Assembly: GCA_040285745.1 (NCBI GenBank)
Contig: JAUFOR010000003.1
Span: forward strand, 1,054,001-1,118,000
Source: Barthelona sp. PCE
Lineage: Eukaryota > Metamonada: BaSk clade
Direction of reading: 5' to 3'
DNA: 64,000 nucleotides
Translations under genes and position numbers: made by a program
Notes under the pieces: model-generated
What the model was told of the DNA's origin: nothing
Seen by the model: the letters and a program-made list of their open reading frames with translations, nothing else
Database searches by the model: none
Part shown: one piece after another, positions 18,111 through 27,176 of the stretch
Layout of the letters: every line of letters begins with the position of its first letter
How positions within the stretch are numbered: position 1 is the stretch's first letter

Positions 18111-20525
18111 ATGCGCCCAAATAATCAGCAACAGGCAGCATCTGAGCTTCGCGATAGCTGTTTGAGTCTAGCAGTGGATGCGCAGAAATTTATTTCAAGT
18201 ACTGGTGAGAAACCGGTTCCGGCAGTATCTAAAAGCTTCATGAACATTACAAATACACCATATAATCGTACGCAATATGATCCAATTCAGTCATCCACCA
18301 TTATTGATAATTCTTTGAGTTTGAAGGGTGTGAAGGATGATTTATGCAAGCTTAAGGGTGAAATGAAGGCCCGTCTCGACAGTCTCGATGTACGTGTTAA
18401 CCAGCAAGACAACAAGTCGTTTGAAACTGTTGATGAACTTCACAGATTAATGACAGATACCATTTGCAAGGAGGCAGAGAAGCGAAAGGTCCTCGAGGAT
18501 CGCATTAACCTGATGGAAAAGCATTTCCTGCATGACAAGAAAGACAGTGAACTTACTCTTGCAGCCCTTGAACTTGAGACACAGTTAAAACAGCACGTCA
18601 CTGCAGTTGACGTTATCAAGGACAGGATAGAGGTCCTCGACAAGCACTATAAGAAGGTTAGCTTTGATATTCAGACGCTTTATGACCAGGATGATGAAAC
18701 AAAAATTCAGCTCAACAATATGAGGAGCATTGATGCAGCCATCTCGGCTCTGCAGAGCGAGTACAAGCACGAGATTGGGCTCATCAGAGAGCGCTACACC
18801 AGTCAGTTCGACTCCCTCATCAAGTCAATAAGTGCACTCGAGAAGACAGGAGCCACGCTGCAGACCGTTGTAGGTGAGCACAACGTGTCTATGGTGGAGC
18901 TAGCAGGACAGCAGAGTAGACTTGGAGATCAGATTAGCGAACTGAAGACCTCACAGAAGAGACACACCAAGCAGAACAATCAGAGATTTGGGGTAATCAT
19001 GGGTAATTCAAACGATTTGCTTGAGATGATTAAAACCAATTCTGTCAATCACGGGGAAATAACAGAGAAGTTGGTTGACCTCGAACACCTTGTTGAGAAT
19101 GGTACTTCTGCTTTAGATGACCTCGAAGACCGCGTTGAAGGATCACTGCGCAACATCTATGATTCATTCCATGAGCATACCAATCAACAGACCGAGTACA
19201 TGAGGAAGGTGACGAAGCAAGCAATGCAGAAGACCAAGGAAGAATCTAACAGCGCATTAGTAGGCGAGTTCGAGCGTGTTAGCGAGGAGATGGTGCGTTA
19301 TGAGAAGGGTCTTGATTCTGTGAAGAAGACTTTTGGTCAGTTTGCATCTGCATTCGAGGAGATCAGTAACCGATTTGATGGTGAAATGTCCGACATGAAG
19401 GCCACTCAGAAAAAGGATCGAGACGAGTTGGCAAGAGCGCTCATGACCCACGGCAAGACAATGGAGAGCATTGTCACACAGCTCAAAGATATTGACGGAA
19501 GGCATAACCAAATAGCAACATCCTTAAGTGCTAAGATAAACACCCTGCACGAGAACGATGAGCAGTTGAATGCAGCCATTACAAGGACCGATAAAAGAAT
19601 TGAAGATGTTGAGAACGATGTTCGAGTTAACTTTACTGCATACACTGAACGTGTTGACGCGATGGAGGCAACAACATCAGCTTCATTACGCCATCTCAAG
19701 ACAGGTGTGGAGAACCTTGCTACTAAACACAGCGAAGACTTTGACTACTTGACTACCGAGCTTGAAGCGATCGAACCCAGTGTTGATAATTCTTTGGCGA
19801 CTCTTCGTAATGACATCGATGTCGAGTACAGGCAGATGGAAGAGCGTATTGGAGAGGCTAATCACACGTTCGAGGAGATGCACGGTGAGGTTAACGAGCT
19901 ACTTAAACAGAGCAACGATATTAACGCGCTTGTCATGGCAAATGCCGAGCAGACAAAGCAGCATCATGAATGGCTGAACAGACATAAGAATACAGTGAAT
20001 AGTCTTACAAATCACAGCCAGGAGATCACAAACATGGTGCAAACACTGACGGATGCTCAGAGACAGCTGGCTGATGAGCAAACGCAGATGGTACAACACA
20101 TTGGTAACATCAAGGACTTTAAGTCCCACGTCAGCACATCTCTTGCCAGGTTGGGTGATGTTGTTGGTGCGATTCCTGGTGAAATCACCGGCATGCATAC
20201 GAGGATCAACGATATTAATGATAAGGTATCTTCATTCCATACTGATATCACTCATATCACCCACAAGTTTGACAAATTGGACACAAAGTATGATCAGGTA
20301 AATGGTCTATCAGTATCATTGGAGAAAGACATTGATAATCAGACTAAAAGACTGGGAGAATGCTTCAGATACATTGATAGCGTTAGAGATGAAGCAGCAG
20401 CAGTCAACGCTTCATATTCCAGACTAACTTCAACCATTCATGGTGCTGTTGATACCGTTGATGATGATACAATCAATGAAGAATTGGAAATTAGCAGACT
20501 CCTTGCGCGTTCTCATGTAAATTAA
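18111..20525 (+). CDS. Very long coiled-coil rod protein
   Basis: This 804-residue protein is almost entirely coiled coil from about residue 70 to 790, with a short disordered head containing NITNTPYNRTQYD. The rod is built from many short amphipathic blocks of similar design, for example LVDLEHLVENGTSALDDLED and AAITRTDKRIEDVENDVRV. It lacks motor, kinase or zinc motifs. I infer a filament or linker protein of the cytoskeleton; the family is not recognised. The ACCCTTAT element lies 15 nt before ATG. The promoter region (83 bp) is shared with the XMAP215 gene, which may suggest co-expression. Confidence 0.87.
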   Translation: MRPNNQQQAASELRDSCLSLAVDAQKFISSTGEKPVPAVSKSFMNITNTPYNRTQYDPIQSSTIIDNSLSLKGVKDDLCKLKGEMKARLDSLDVRVNQQDNKSFETVDELHRLMTDTICKEAEKRKVLEDRINLMEKHFLHDKKDSELTLAALELETQLKQHVTAVDVIKDRIEVLDKHYKKVSFDIQTLYDQDDETKIQLNNMRSIDAAISALQSEYKHEIGLIRERYTSQFDSLIKSISALEKTGATLQTVVGEHNVSMVELAGQQSRLGDQISELKTSQKRHTKQNNQRFGVIMGNSNDLLEMIKTNSVNHGEITEKLVDLEHLVENGTSALDDLEDRVEGSLRNIYDSFHEHTNQQTEYMRKVTKQAMQKTKEESNSALVGEFERVSEEMVRYEKGLDSVKKTFGQFASAFEEISNRFDGEMSDMKATQKKDRDELARALMTHGKTMESIVTQLKDIDGRHNQIATSLSAKINTLHENDEQLNAAITRTDKRIEDVENDVRVNFTAYTERVDAMEATTSASLRHLKTGVENLATKHSEDFDYLTTELEAIEPSVDNSLATLRNDIDVEYRQMEERIGEANHTFEEMHGEVNELLKQSNDINALVMANAEQTKQHHEWLNRHKNTVNSLTNHSQEITNMVQTLTDAQRQLADEQTQMVQHIGNIKDFKSHVSTSLARLGDVVGAIPGEITGMHTRINDINDKVSSFHTDITHITHKFDKLDTKYDQVNGLSVSLEKDIDNQTKRLGECFRYIDSVRDEAAAVNASYSRLTSTIHGAVDTVDDDTINEELEISRLLARSHVN

Positions 20526-20536
20526 TCAAGTGTTTG

Positions 20537-22138
20537 TTAGAAACCCAAACTTTCAACACTGTTAATGATGGATATCTCCAGTTCCTCCTCATGGGATTCA
20601 ATCTTTTCATCAATCCCGGGAAGAAACGGGTCAATGAGTTTAGCCTGCATGAACCAGTCATGGGCACTCTTTTCATCACCACTCAACGAGCAGAAACTTC
20701 CAATGTCATAGCACACATTTGCATACATCGCATATGGAATTAGGGCCTTGATGGCTGATGTATAGTCTCTGTTGAAAGCATGTAGACGTGCCTGGCAAAT
20801 TGCAATGTTATGTTCCACATCCCTTGATACTCCAGTTAAAGGCGGCTCATTCATCATGCTAAAATCGTTATATATGCGATCTAGGTGGTTCTTACGTGTC
20901 TGTAAACTCTCCAACAGAGAATCGTGACTCTCACTGTTCATTTTTTGTTTCATGTGTACTTTAGCACGCAGCGTGTATGCGCTGACCACCAACGATCCGG
21001 GGTATCTGACCGTCATCTTTTGCCTGCCCAACTTGTATGCAGCGGCATGCTTACCGTCTTTTAACAGACACCGCAGTCTCTCAAAAACAATGTATGGGTG
21101 TTCATACAGTGGGCTTGGCTGACTTCGCAGCAACTCATCAAGTTTCTCAACGCATTTCTGGCCGCGGTAATCACGCATTTCCAATATTATAGGGACAACA
21201 CCTGTTGGCTTACGAATCTCATCCATATTTACGGCGCCATCTTTTAACGTCATCAGAAAAATGAGTATTGCAATAGCAGTTTGGTTACTCTCTTTATCTG
21301 CCTCCGCCCATAGCGATATATGGCGTTCATTGGGAACCAACTTGCTTGCTAGAAAGAAAAAATCCATTCTATGAATAAAGTGGGGATAATGAGAAATGAT
21401 TAGTTTGTATAAGAACTCAGAAGCTTCCAAATCACCAACAAGACCCATGTTTTCTGCACATTCAACCACATAATAAGGATTGAAAATATCAGTGGAAGTC
21501 ACTGAAAAGAACTTCTTGCGGATTGCGAAATATAGCAATTGTAACGTGGCTCTTCCATACTCTCCTTCAGCCCTGTATACGCACGAGTCATATACTTTGC
21601 TTAAATACTCTGAACCTCCACCATTATTCTCAGACTTCAACTCCTCAATCAATGATTTATACTCTTCCAACTCTCCTTTGGTTTCAATTGTGTTGCCTAG
21701 CTTCTTGAGTGCCTCAAATGCCATGGGCACCGTTTTAACAATCGTTTTGAGAATTTCTTTATACCTTCTTTGACTCCACACAATATCTGTGCATTCTTCC
21801 ATGGCCTTTGAAAAGCATCGAAGCGTGTTTACGTGCATTTCCTCCGTCTTCAGAGTGCCCAACTCGCTCTTCATCTGCCTATAGCGCTTTAAACGATAAA
21901 GAGCTTCAATAAATAAAGAATAGAAATATGCATCCGAAGATAGGGTGTCTTTCACCTTATCCCACACGTCAACAACCATCCCTGGCATGCCCATGTTGAA
22001 ATATGATTCAAAAAGAATACTACAAACAGTATCGAAATGCTCATCACTTCTTTTAGCAGTTACCAGGTATGTGAATGCTAAGCTGCTTGCCTCGTCAAAC
22101 ATACGGGCTTCGAATAAGTGACCTATAACATCTATCAT
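20537..22138 (-). CDS. TPR-like helical repeat protein, possibly APC/C subunit 7
   Basis: This is a 533-residue all-helical protein with TPR-like pairs. The last repeat is clear (CSLSGDEKSAHDWFMQAKLIDP, described here in parts: CSLSGDEKSAHDW then FMQAKLIDP) and is followed by an acidic tail. The overall plan resembles ANAPC7, which scaffolds the anaphase-promoting complex: an N-terminal helical dimerisation-like region, a middle block with YKEILKTIVKTVPMAFEAL, and a C-terminal TPR superhelix ending in an acidic coil. The similarity is from memory and weak, so other TPR scaffolds (BBS4/8, IFT or CDC16/CDC27 relatives) remain possible. It diverges from the HD-domain gene with only 47 bp between start codons. 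Confidence 0.8.
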   Translation of the reverse strand: MIDVIGHLFEARMFDEASSLAFTYLVTAKRSDEHFDTVCSILFESYFNMGMPGMVVDVWDKVKDTLSSDAYFYSLFIEALYRLKRYRQMKSELGTLKTEEMHVNTLRCFSKAMEECTDIVWSQRRYKEILKTIVKTVPMAFEALKKLGNTIETKGELEEYKSLIEELKSENNGGGSEYLSKVYDSCVYRAEGEYGRATLQLLYFAIRKKFFSVTSTDIFNPYYVVECAENMGLVGDLEASEFLYKLIISHYPHFIHRMDFFFLASKLVPNERHISLWAEADKESNQTAIAILIFLMTLKDGAVNMDEIRKPTGVVPIILEMRDYRGQKCVEKLDELLRSQPSPLYEHPYIVFERLRCLLKDGKHAAAYKLGRQKMTVRYPGSLVVSAYTLRAKVHMKQKMNSESHDSLLESLQTRKNHLDRIYNDFSMMNEPPLTGVSRDVEHNIAICQARLHAFNRDYTSAIKALIPYAMYANVCYDIGSFCSLSGDEKSAHDWFMQAKLIDPFLPGIDEKIESHEEELEISIINSVESLGF

Positions 22139-22185
22139 GACCCAATTAAGTAAAAAGACGTATTACATTCTTCATCCTTTACAAA

Positions 22186-23244
22186 ATGGATATTGAGAGG
22201 GTACTGCACATGCATGGGCTTGTTATGGCGCTCAAAGCGCTTAAACGAACTGGATACATGAATCGAAACGTAAGTAATTGTGAGACAGTTGCTTCTCACT
22301 CAGTAGGCACTGGTTTGTTAGCTCTTCTTCTTCCCGTACCAGCTAACATTGCTCACGAGCGACTCATTCAAATGGCCGTTCTCCACGATTACGTTGAATC
22401 TGTCACGGGAGATTTGACACCGTCACATCCTCAGTATGACTCAAAGCATCACGAAGAAATAGCTGCTGCTGAACGAATATTTGCCACGGAGCCACACCTG
22501 TCCCAGCTTATCCGCGAGTATGAGGAGCAGAGCTCGTTTGAAGCGAAACATTTGAAAAAATTAGATAAGATAGAGATGATGCTGACAGCCTTGTGGTATG
22601 AGAAGGAACAAGGTGTTGATCTTTCTGACCTGTTCGGGGAGAACACATTTGCTCCTCTCAATGATTGCCCGTTCTATGAAGATATCGGAACGAAGTTATT
22701 GGCTATACATAACGGAGAGATGAGCATTGATGATATGACACTTACTCGAGATTGGAGGCATATAATGACCCTTAAATCCATGCCAAGGCTGGGGTGGGGA
22801 GACAGAGAGACCATCTTGGAGCATACTTTTGGAGTTTGCTTCTGGACCACAGTTCTGCGACCGAGCAACATTGATGTTATGACAGCAGTACGTTTTGCAC
22901 TTGTTCATGATCTTGCAGAGGCCTTCACAGGCGACATTCATCCAGACAAAAAGTCTACATCACTGGAAGCAGAGGAGGATGAGTTCATGTCTAGCATTTT
23001 TGATGGAGTTTTCAGTCCTGTTTGGGCAGAATATCAGAGTCCACCGTGGATCTCTGCAAAGAACTGGGTATTCCAATGCGACAAGCTCGATATGCATCTG
23101 ACGGGGCATTTTTATAACAATGAAGAGGGAAGTTCGGAAAAATATGAATGGATATATAATTCAAAACAACAGTCTGTTTATTCGAGCGAATCAGTGTTCA
23201 GCGAGCTTGCATTCATGTCTGATTTTTTCATTAACTCCAATTAA
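22186..23244 (+). CDS. Tandem HD-domain nucleotidase, HDDC2/YfbR-like
   Basis: This 352-residue protein consists of two consecutive HDDC2-type HD domains. HDDC2/YfbR proteins are metal-dependent 5'-deoxynucleotidases acting on dNMPs. Domain 1 (about 5-150) shows H38, H67-D68, E71 and D127 (KLDKIEM). Domain 2 (about 190-330) shows H213, H241-D242, E245 and D299 (CDKLDM). Both keep the metal-binding H...HD...D set and the GDL/GDI-xP turn after it. Typical family members have a single domain of about 200 residues and dimerise, so this is an internal duplication or fusion that may form a pseudo-dimer. Start supported by ATCCTTTA 12 nt upstream. Confidence 0.9.
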   Translation: MDIERVLHMHGLVMALKALKRTGYMNRNVSNCETVASHSVGTGLLALLLPVPANIAHERLIQMAVLHDYVESVTGDLTPSHPQYDSKHHEEIAAAERIFATEPHLSQLIREYEEQSSFEAKHLKKLDKIEMMLTALWYEKEQGVDLSDLFGENTFAPLNDCPFYEDIGTKLLAIHNGEMSIDDMTLTRDWRHIMTLKSMPRLGWGDRETILEHTFGVCFWTTVLRPSNIDVMTAVRFALVHDLAEAFTGDIHPDKKSTSLEAEEDEFMSSIFDGVFSPVWAEYQSPPWISAKNWVFQCDKLDMHLTGHFYNNEEGSSEKYEWIYNSKQQSVYSSESVFSELAFMSDFFINSN

Positions 23245-23270
23245 CCAGCAATTAAAATTAATCAAATTCG

Positions 23271-24212
23271 TTAATTAAAGTCTGTTTCATCATCAGAATT
23301 AAATTCACTGTTCTCAGTACGAGAAAATTTGAATAAATTATCTAGCTCTGTTTGCTCTGTAGTCCTTTGACTGGATGTTCTAGACTTCATTATCGTCATA
23401 TCTTCTTCCAAACCACTATCATCAAACTTGAATCGAGATCTTGAACTGGTATGTGGTGTTGTTACCGTTGTTGCAGTAGGGATGGTTGTAGTGCTCGTTT
23501 CATCGGGAACATATGACACATCATGGCTTTCACTTGTATTTTGATTAAAAACAGCGTCATTAGATGAGCTGATTGTGTTTTGATTATACACAACATTAAA
23601 AGCGCTGTTCTTATTGGTGATTTGATTTCTATTTATATCATTCAGTATATTAAACTTATCAAGCTCAGATATAAGCACCTCAAACATATGTCTGAAAATA
23701 TTAAGCTCAAAAACTGTAATATTATTTAAAACAAAACCTTGACGCTGTTCAAAAATATCCGGCATAATATTCTGTACAATCTTTTTCCTTATCCTATATA
23801 ACTGATCGAGTAGTGATTGTATCTGTTTTAGAACTGGTTCATCGATTTCATCAGAAAAATTCTTCAACATAATAACACTTGATTCAAAAAAGTGTTGTGA
23901 TGGTAGTTCGAGTAATACTCCATCTTCATTCGACTCGTGGTCGAGCTGCCGTTTGACTAAATCGGTCAGCATCTCTATACTAAGGTAAACTGGCAACTGA
24001 AGTGTGCAAAGGTTTCTTTTTTTGAATTCTAATGCAACCCATAACGGTACTTCAACTGGTATGTGCGGTTGAAGAGGCCCAAAGTTGCCAGAAAGAAGAT
24101 TAAACGTAGGGCCGAAAGGATGAAATTCATTTTGCGGTGGAATTACAAATTTTGGTACAATGAAGACGGTACTGTTGCCCCCTATAAACAGGAAGTCCTC
24201 CTGGTCCAACAT
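23271..24212 (-). CDS. PSF2: GINS complex subunit PSF2 with long C-terminal tail
   Basis: PSF2 is one of four GINS subunits that join CDC45 and MCM2-7 in the replicative CMG helicase. I start at ATG 24212, where the chain opens MLDQEDFLFIGG; upstream only TTG is available. The signature GNFGPLQPHIPVEVPLW (about residues 44-60) matches the family's GP(F/L)xP...VEVPLW block. The downstream helices, ending in NNITVFELNIFRHMF (about 175-190), fit the PSF2 core. The core is about 205 residues, like other PSF2 proteins, but about 110 extra residues follow that are rich in Ser, Thr and Asn, with repeated NQNT and TTT runs and an acidic end. This tail is unusual. POLE2, another replisome gene, lies in the same window. 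Confidence 0.9.
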   Translation of the reverse strand: MLDQEDFLFIGGNSTVFIVPKFVIPPQNEFHPFGPTFNLLSGNFGPLQPHIPVEVPLWVALEFKKRNLCTLQLPVYLSIEMLTDLVKRQLDHESNEDGVLLELPSQHFFESSVIMLKNFSDEIDEPVLKQIQSLLDQLYRIRKKIVQNIMPDIFEQRQGFVLNNITVFELNIFRHMFEVLISELDKFNILNDINRNQITNKNSAFNVVYNQNTISSSNDAVFNQNTSESHDVSYVPDETSTTTIPTATTVTTPHTSSRSRFKFDDSGLEEDMTIMKSRTSSQRTTEQTELDNLFKFSRTENSEFNSDDETDFN

Positions 24213-24510
24213 ATTAATGAATGTGGGTGAATGAAGTTGAGAATGGTAACACAAACGTTGGGTGATGTAGTTAATCTTCAATGGTGTGTTTCATCCTGTA
24301 TCTGGCGTTTTTTGTGGAATTATCAGATGTGTACTGTATTTCTTCTTGAATTCAAACTTTCCGAAAAGCCGGGGAGTGATTCCAACATTTTTGCTGGATT
24401 ATGATAAGCTACATGATCGTTGAGCACGTATCACACTGAATGGTGGACTTGTTGATAGTATCAAAAGATATTGTGCTTGTAATTCAAATTCCACCCTTTC
24501 TCTTCAAAAA

Positions 24511-25173
24511 GTGAATTCATTTGTTTTTTTTGGCTCATTTCTTCTTTGCCTATCAGTTTCTCTTGCATGTGAACCTCTTCATAAAGAGAACAAAACAGTG
24601 ATTATGGATCCCTTAGATAAAGCTTGTCTTTCAATATCAGAGTTGGAAAAGGATTCCACTTACAGGTTTACCTTCATAAACCCCAATTCGACCTTCATAA
24701 CCCTCGTAAAATTTACTGAATTTGATGTTGATCAGAAAGGAGACGCAATATCGTTTGACTCTGATCAGTGCAGCATTGATTCAGATTACGTTACCTGGGT
24801 ACCTTCAAAGCGTCTTTGTGGTAGGATTGATTCCTTTGGTCTGTATATAGTCGGAGAACATCCAGTAATTTTGTACCATACTCGCGTTGGTCAGTCAAAA
24901 TTTAATTTGAGATATGAAACAGTTCTAAATACATCAATGACAGCTTGTAGTGGGGGGTTATGTTACAACGGTTACATGTATCACTCTCATTCAAATTTCA
25001 ATAGTTTGATTGCCAGCATTGTTGATCAACATATTAAATTTATATTTATTGTTATTGGTCTTGTTATTGCCGCTGTCATTTTGACCACCGTGCCTTTGAT
25101 ATATTATACCTACTGTAATAAGAAGAATAAGGTTGTGAAACAGAGTGCATCAGAAGAGTTCGATGTAGTCTAG
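24511..25173 (+). CDS. Small type I membrane protein; apparent GTG start
   Basis: This 220-residue protein is of unknown function. It has a hydrophobic signal-like segment (FFGSFLLCLSVSLACEP, about 5-21), an ectodomain with several cysteines and NxS/T sites, one transmembrane helix (about 175-199) and a short basic-to-acidic cytosolic tail ending EEFDVV. The frame has no ATG before the signal peptide. The first codon in the expected place is GTG, 18 nt after an ACCCTTTC leader like those before other genes. The next in-frame ATG (24604) would remove the signal peptide. I found no GTATG donor with a YTAAY acceptor that could add an upstream exon. So it is a GTG start, a sequence error or an allele. 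Confidence 0.72.
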   Translation: MNSFVFFGSFLLCLSVSLACEPLHKENKTVIMDPLDKACLSISELEKDSTYRFTFINPNSTFITLVKFTEFDVDQKGDAISFDSDQCSIDSDYVTWVPSKRLCGRIDSFGLYIVGEHPVILYHTRVGQSKFNLRYETVLNTSMTACSGGLCYNGYMYHSHSNFNSLIASIVDQHIKFIFIVIGLVIAAVILTTVPLIYYTYCNKKNKVVKQSASEEFDVV

Positions 25174-25293
25174 CATCCATCAAGCTATTGTTAATAAAAA
25201 ATAATTATTGTTCTTTACTTGTCAGGATACATTCATAAGCATCAACGGATATAAGATCTCCAACATATTGTCTTTAATTTTCTCAAAATACAG

Positions 25294-27006
25294 TTAACCA
25301 ACGATCTTTTCTTCCCTGATTTTATCCAGGTTAAATGCCCGCTCGGCAGCTGTTGTTGTTGCGTTTGGGAAAACTGCATTATTCCTTGTTATTGAATTAG
25401 CTAGTATCTCTTTTGGTTTCAACACCTCTGTTGTATCGTTCAAATTCAATCGAGGCACCTCATCTTTGTACATTATGCTGATGTTATCGTCTGTTAATCC
25501 CAGAACAGACTCCTCACTGCTCACAGAATCGGGACGCATCACAATGGGTGATCGTGTATCCTTGTCAACGGTTCTTGCTGTTACTGGAGCTGAAAAAGAA
25601 GCCATCGATTGCATACCAGGGGCACCTCGGGCACTGAGAGCTTCCTCCAGCTCATCCTTATCTGCTTTTCTGCGCAATCCTATGCGGACCGAAGATTGGA
25701 GGCCTGCAATACGTGTGGACAACACGCTTTGATCTTTCTGCAGCTGCGTTGTCTTGTCTATGAGCTGTATTTCGATATCCTGCTGGGTTGCGAGAGAGTG
25801 ATTGAGCAACGTATTAGTATCGTTGAGATCCACCGACAGGGAATTCAGAGTACGCATGCTTTCCTGCAACACACGCTGCTGCCTTGCCAGGATCTCCGCG
25901 CTTGATGATTGCTGTTTATGCGAACCTTCAATGGCAATGTTAGCCTTTGCTAATCCCTGTTGCAGCATTGTGAGTTGGTCATCCATCTGTGTCTTTTGCA
26001 TCGTTATAGTTTCGCTGGTTGCCTTCTGCATGTCAAGTAACGAGTTCCTGATAATTGAAATCTGAGAATTGATCATTGCGGTCGTGTTCTCAAGGTTCTT
26101 GCTTGTCTTTATGGAATCCAAGGTGGAAGTCGTCAGATCAGACTGCAGCACAGATACGTGCGATCTCATGCCATTCATAGCCATGTTTAGCTGCTTGATT
26201 GAGTGCTTTATGTCAGCCTCGAAATTTTTCAATGATTTACCTACAATTTCATCAGCAGAAGCTCTTAGTACATTCTCCAGGTCCATAACAATTTGCTCTA
26301 CATGCCCGGCCTTCTGCTCAGTGGAATTAATCTTAACAGTTTGGGCAATAATATCCGCTTCTAAATTCCTCACTGTTTGACTGACTTGCTGGCTGGTATC
26401 AACAACAGAACTGAATTGCTTTTTGAGCTCTTCCACACCACCGTGCATTGATGTGAATTTTGTTAAAAGAGGTGTAACAGTGGATAATTCTCTGAATAAA
26501 TCATGACGAAGCGCTCGTAGTCTCCAGTCTATCTCAGCCAACATTTCTTCACGCAGTTGTGTCATCTCTGACCCAAAGTGCGCCTCAACGCCAATTACAC
26601 GGTTCTCAAAACGTTCTTCTACAGCATTGATAGCTTGTGTTGCTTCCTTATCAATTAGTTTGCGGAGAGTGTTATCTAGGTTTTCTACGGTTGTTTCGAA
26701 CAGAGAGTGGAGGTTTGCCTCGACAAATGAAACCTTTCCTTCAATATATCGGCGCAAATCCTCTTCAGTAGAAAGACTTGCAGCACGCAGACTTTGCAGT
26801 TCGCTTCCAAAGTTGTCCTTGTCTGTCTTCTCAGCAAGCCCCTCTACAACATCTCTAATGTATGCTTTGCGTTGTAGCTCAATGTGAAGCGATTTTGTTT
26901 CATCTTGAAGCCCCGTTACCTGTTCAGACAGGCTCTGCAGCTTTAACTTGAGCGATTCTGGCGCCTGAAAGTCCAGGTCATTTGCGCTAAAGGATACTGC
27001 GGACAT
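25294..27006 (-). CDS. Coiled-coil rod protein
   Basis: This 570-residue protein is predicted coiled coil from about residue 15 to 440. It is followed by a less ordered, Ser/Thr/Asp-rich C-terminus (about 450-570) containing RSPIVMRPDS and ending DKIREEKIVG. The rod is built of many short heptad blocks broken by polar residues, in the same style as the rods at 8969-10336 and 18111-20525. No globular domain or catalytic motif is visible. A cytoskeletal or basal-body fibre role is inference. The gene is divergent from LTV1 with 170 bp between starts. Confidence 0.85.
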   Translation of the reverse strand: MSAVSFSANDLDFQAPESLKLKLQSLSEQVTGLQDETKSLHIELQRKAYIRDVVEGLAEKTDKDNFGSELQSLRAASLSTEEDLRRYIEGKVSFVEANLHSLFETTVENLDNTLRKLIDKEATQAINAVEERFENRVIGVEAHFGSEMTQLREEMLAEIDWRLRALRHDLFRELSTVTPLLTKFTSMHGGVEELKKQFSSVVDTSQQVSQTVRNLEADIIAQTVKINSTEQKAGHVEQIVMDLENVLRASADEIVGKSLKNFEADIKHSIKQLNMAMNGMRSHVSVLQSDLTTSTLDSIKTSKNLENTTAMINSQISIIRNSLLDMQKATSETITMQKTQMDDQLTMLQQGLAKANIAIEGSHKQQSSSAEILARQQRVLQESMRTLNSLSVDLNDTNTLLNHSLATQQDIEIQLIDKTTQLQKDQSVLSTRIAGLQSSVRIGLRRKADKDELEEALSARGAPGMQSMASFSAPVTARTVDKDTRSPIVMRPDSVSSEESVLGLTDDNISIMYKDEVPRLNLNDTTEVLKPKEILANSITRNNAVFPNATTTAAERAFNLDKIREEKIVG

Positions 27007-27176
27007 GATTATGGATGTTTATGCTATAACAGTTTTTTCATTTTTAAAAGCATGCTAAGTGGCGTAAAGTTATAGGTGGACAGCACCTGCGCTTTTGATA
27101 AGTAAAAAACAAAGGTTCTTACTTCCTAATTTACCACTTTATACATTCTTTTTAAGGAGCACTTATCTACACTCCA

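Noticed and set aside
24290-24510. Hidden upstream exon for the GTG-start membrane protein
   Set aside because: The region has GTATCT, GTATTT and GTATCA sequences, but none is followed by a YTAAYWTTWAG acceptor in the needed place before 24511.
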